Shown: positions 63,721 to 64,000 of the stretch, piece by piece | Position numbering within the stretch: position 1 is the first letter of the stretch | Layout: each line of letters starts with the position of its first letter | NCBI GenBank assembly: GCA_000611775.1 | Contig: KK106982.1 | Location: 1,054,001-1,118,000, forward strand | Origin: Umbilicaria muhlenbergii | Taxonomy: Eukaryota > Ascomycota > Lecanoromycetes > Umbilicariales > Umbilicariaceae | Direction of reading: 5' to 3' | Length of the DNA stretch: 64,000 nucleotides | Position numbers and translations under genes: made by a program | The notes under the pieces: model-generated | What the model saw: only the letters and a program-made list of their open reading frames with translations | Told to the model about the DNA's origin: nothing | Database searches by the model: none

Positions 63721-64000
63721 ATGGCCGCACCGCCGCCGCCGCCAAATGGGCCACCACCACCACCACCACCACCAAATGCGGCCCCAGGTCCAGGTCGCAT
63801 GGCTTATTACAGAGCCCAAAACCCGGGTATTACTGGACTTGAAGTCATTCTTTCGGGGCCGATCCAGGATGCTATCGCCACAATCACTCCTGTTCTCAAC
63901 CAGTATGACATTGACTCACTGCGGACTGCGTCTCCGCGCTGGATGGGCGGGCTGCCAGATGTGCCATTCGATGAAGAGGGGCCTGACTGCAATGAAGATT
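63721..64000 (+). CDS. 3'-truncated protein with proline-rich N-terminus
   Basis: The ATG at 63721 opens a frame that runs off the right edge, so 93 residues are visible. It starts MAAPPPPPNGPPPPPPPPNA, encoded by CCG and CCA trinucleotide runs, then becomes an ordinary folded-looking sequence (YYRAQNPGITGLEVILSGPI, TPVLNQYDIDSLRTASPRWM). I do not recognise the family from this fragment. The frame could contain an intron beyond what is visible. There is no signal peptide. Confidence 0.6.
   Translation, partial: MAAPPPPPNGPPPPPPPPNAAPGPGRMAYYRAQNPGITGLEVILSGPIQDAIATITPVLNQYDIDSLRTASPRWMGGLPDVPFDEEGPDCNED
63751..63774 (+). repeat. (CCA)8 microsatellite coding for polyproline
   Basis: Eight CCA triplets follow four CCG triplets and an Asn-Gly break inside the first codons of the last gene. 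It is an uninterrupted coding microsatellite likely to vary in length. Confidence 0.85.

Noticed and set aside
1-64000. Search for transposons, retroelements, CRISPR arrays, rRNA and tRNA
   Set aside because: None found: no transposase, reverse transcriptase or integrase-like frames, no terminal repeats, no regular spacer arrays.

Overview
The window is nuclear DNA of a filamentous ascomycete (Pezizomycotina; Dothideomycetes is my best guess). The reasons are dense protein genes on both strands, short spliceosomal introns of about 46-96 nt with CTRAY-type branch points, and a fungal gene set: Dicer-like 1, an MCH1-type transporter, a Zn2Cys6-PAS regulator, a P450 and a phenol-hydroxylase-like flavoprotein. 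I see no transposon, retroelement, CRISPR array, rRNA or tRNA. The exon models below were built by joining reading frames at GT...AG sites until conserved family sequence ran continuously and the total length was a multiple of three.

Layout. 0-8 kb: end of a disordered protein of unknown function, then an inositol hexakisphosphate kinase (KCS1). 8-20 kb: an MCH1-like transporter facing a DDHD phospholipase; an uncharacterised 825-residue protein whose five exons look at first like two genes; and an eight-exon P450. 20-23 kb: a 1-kb divergent promoter shared by the P450 and a flavoprotein monooxygenase, the only pair that looks like a small metabolic cluster. 24-36 kb: a Ulp1-type SUMO protease, a 16-exon Dicer-like 1, and TAP42. 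35.6-40.5 kb: a long non-coding stretch leading into a Zn2Cys6-PAS regulator. 40.9-49 kb: compact housekeeping block (FAD synthase, DBP4 helicase, SPF31-like J protein, NUP49, FIP1) with divergent promoters of 100-200 bp. 49-55.3 kb: a 3.4-kb non-coding stretch before an 888-residue unknown basic protein. 56-64 kb: HAD phosphatase, TTC1-like TPR protein, small membrane protein, FAM50/XAP5 protein, CCNB1IP1/HEI10-like RING protein, and the start of a proline-rich protein.

Most genes are housekeeping: ribosome biogenesis (DBP4), splicing (SPF31, FAM50), mRNA 3' processing (FIP1), nuclear transport (NUP49), SUMO, TOR/PP2A and inositol pyrophosphate signalling. DCL1 and the RING protein point to RNA silencing and meiosis. 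No clearly undescribed multi-gene system is visible. The least explained items are two conserved-looking proteins without a recognised family (15347-18068 and 52451-55300), a repeated C-to-G strand-skew switch inside the 3' halves of at least seven genes, and the two long gene-free stretches upstream of nuclear regulators.
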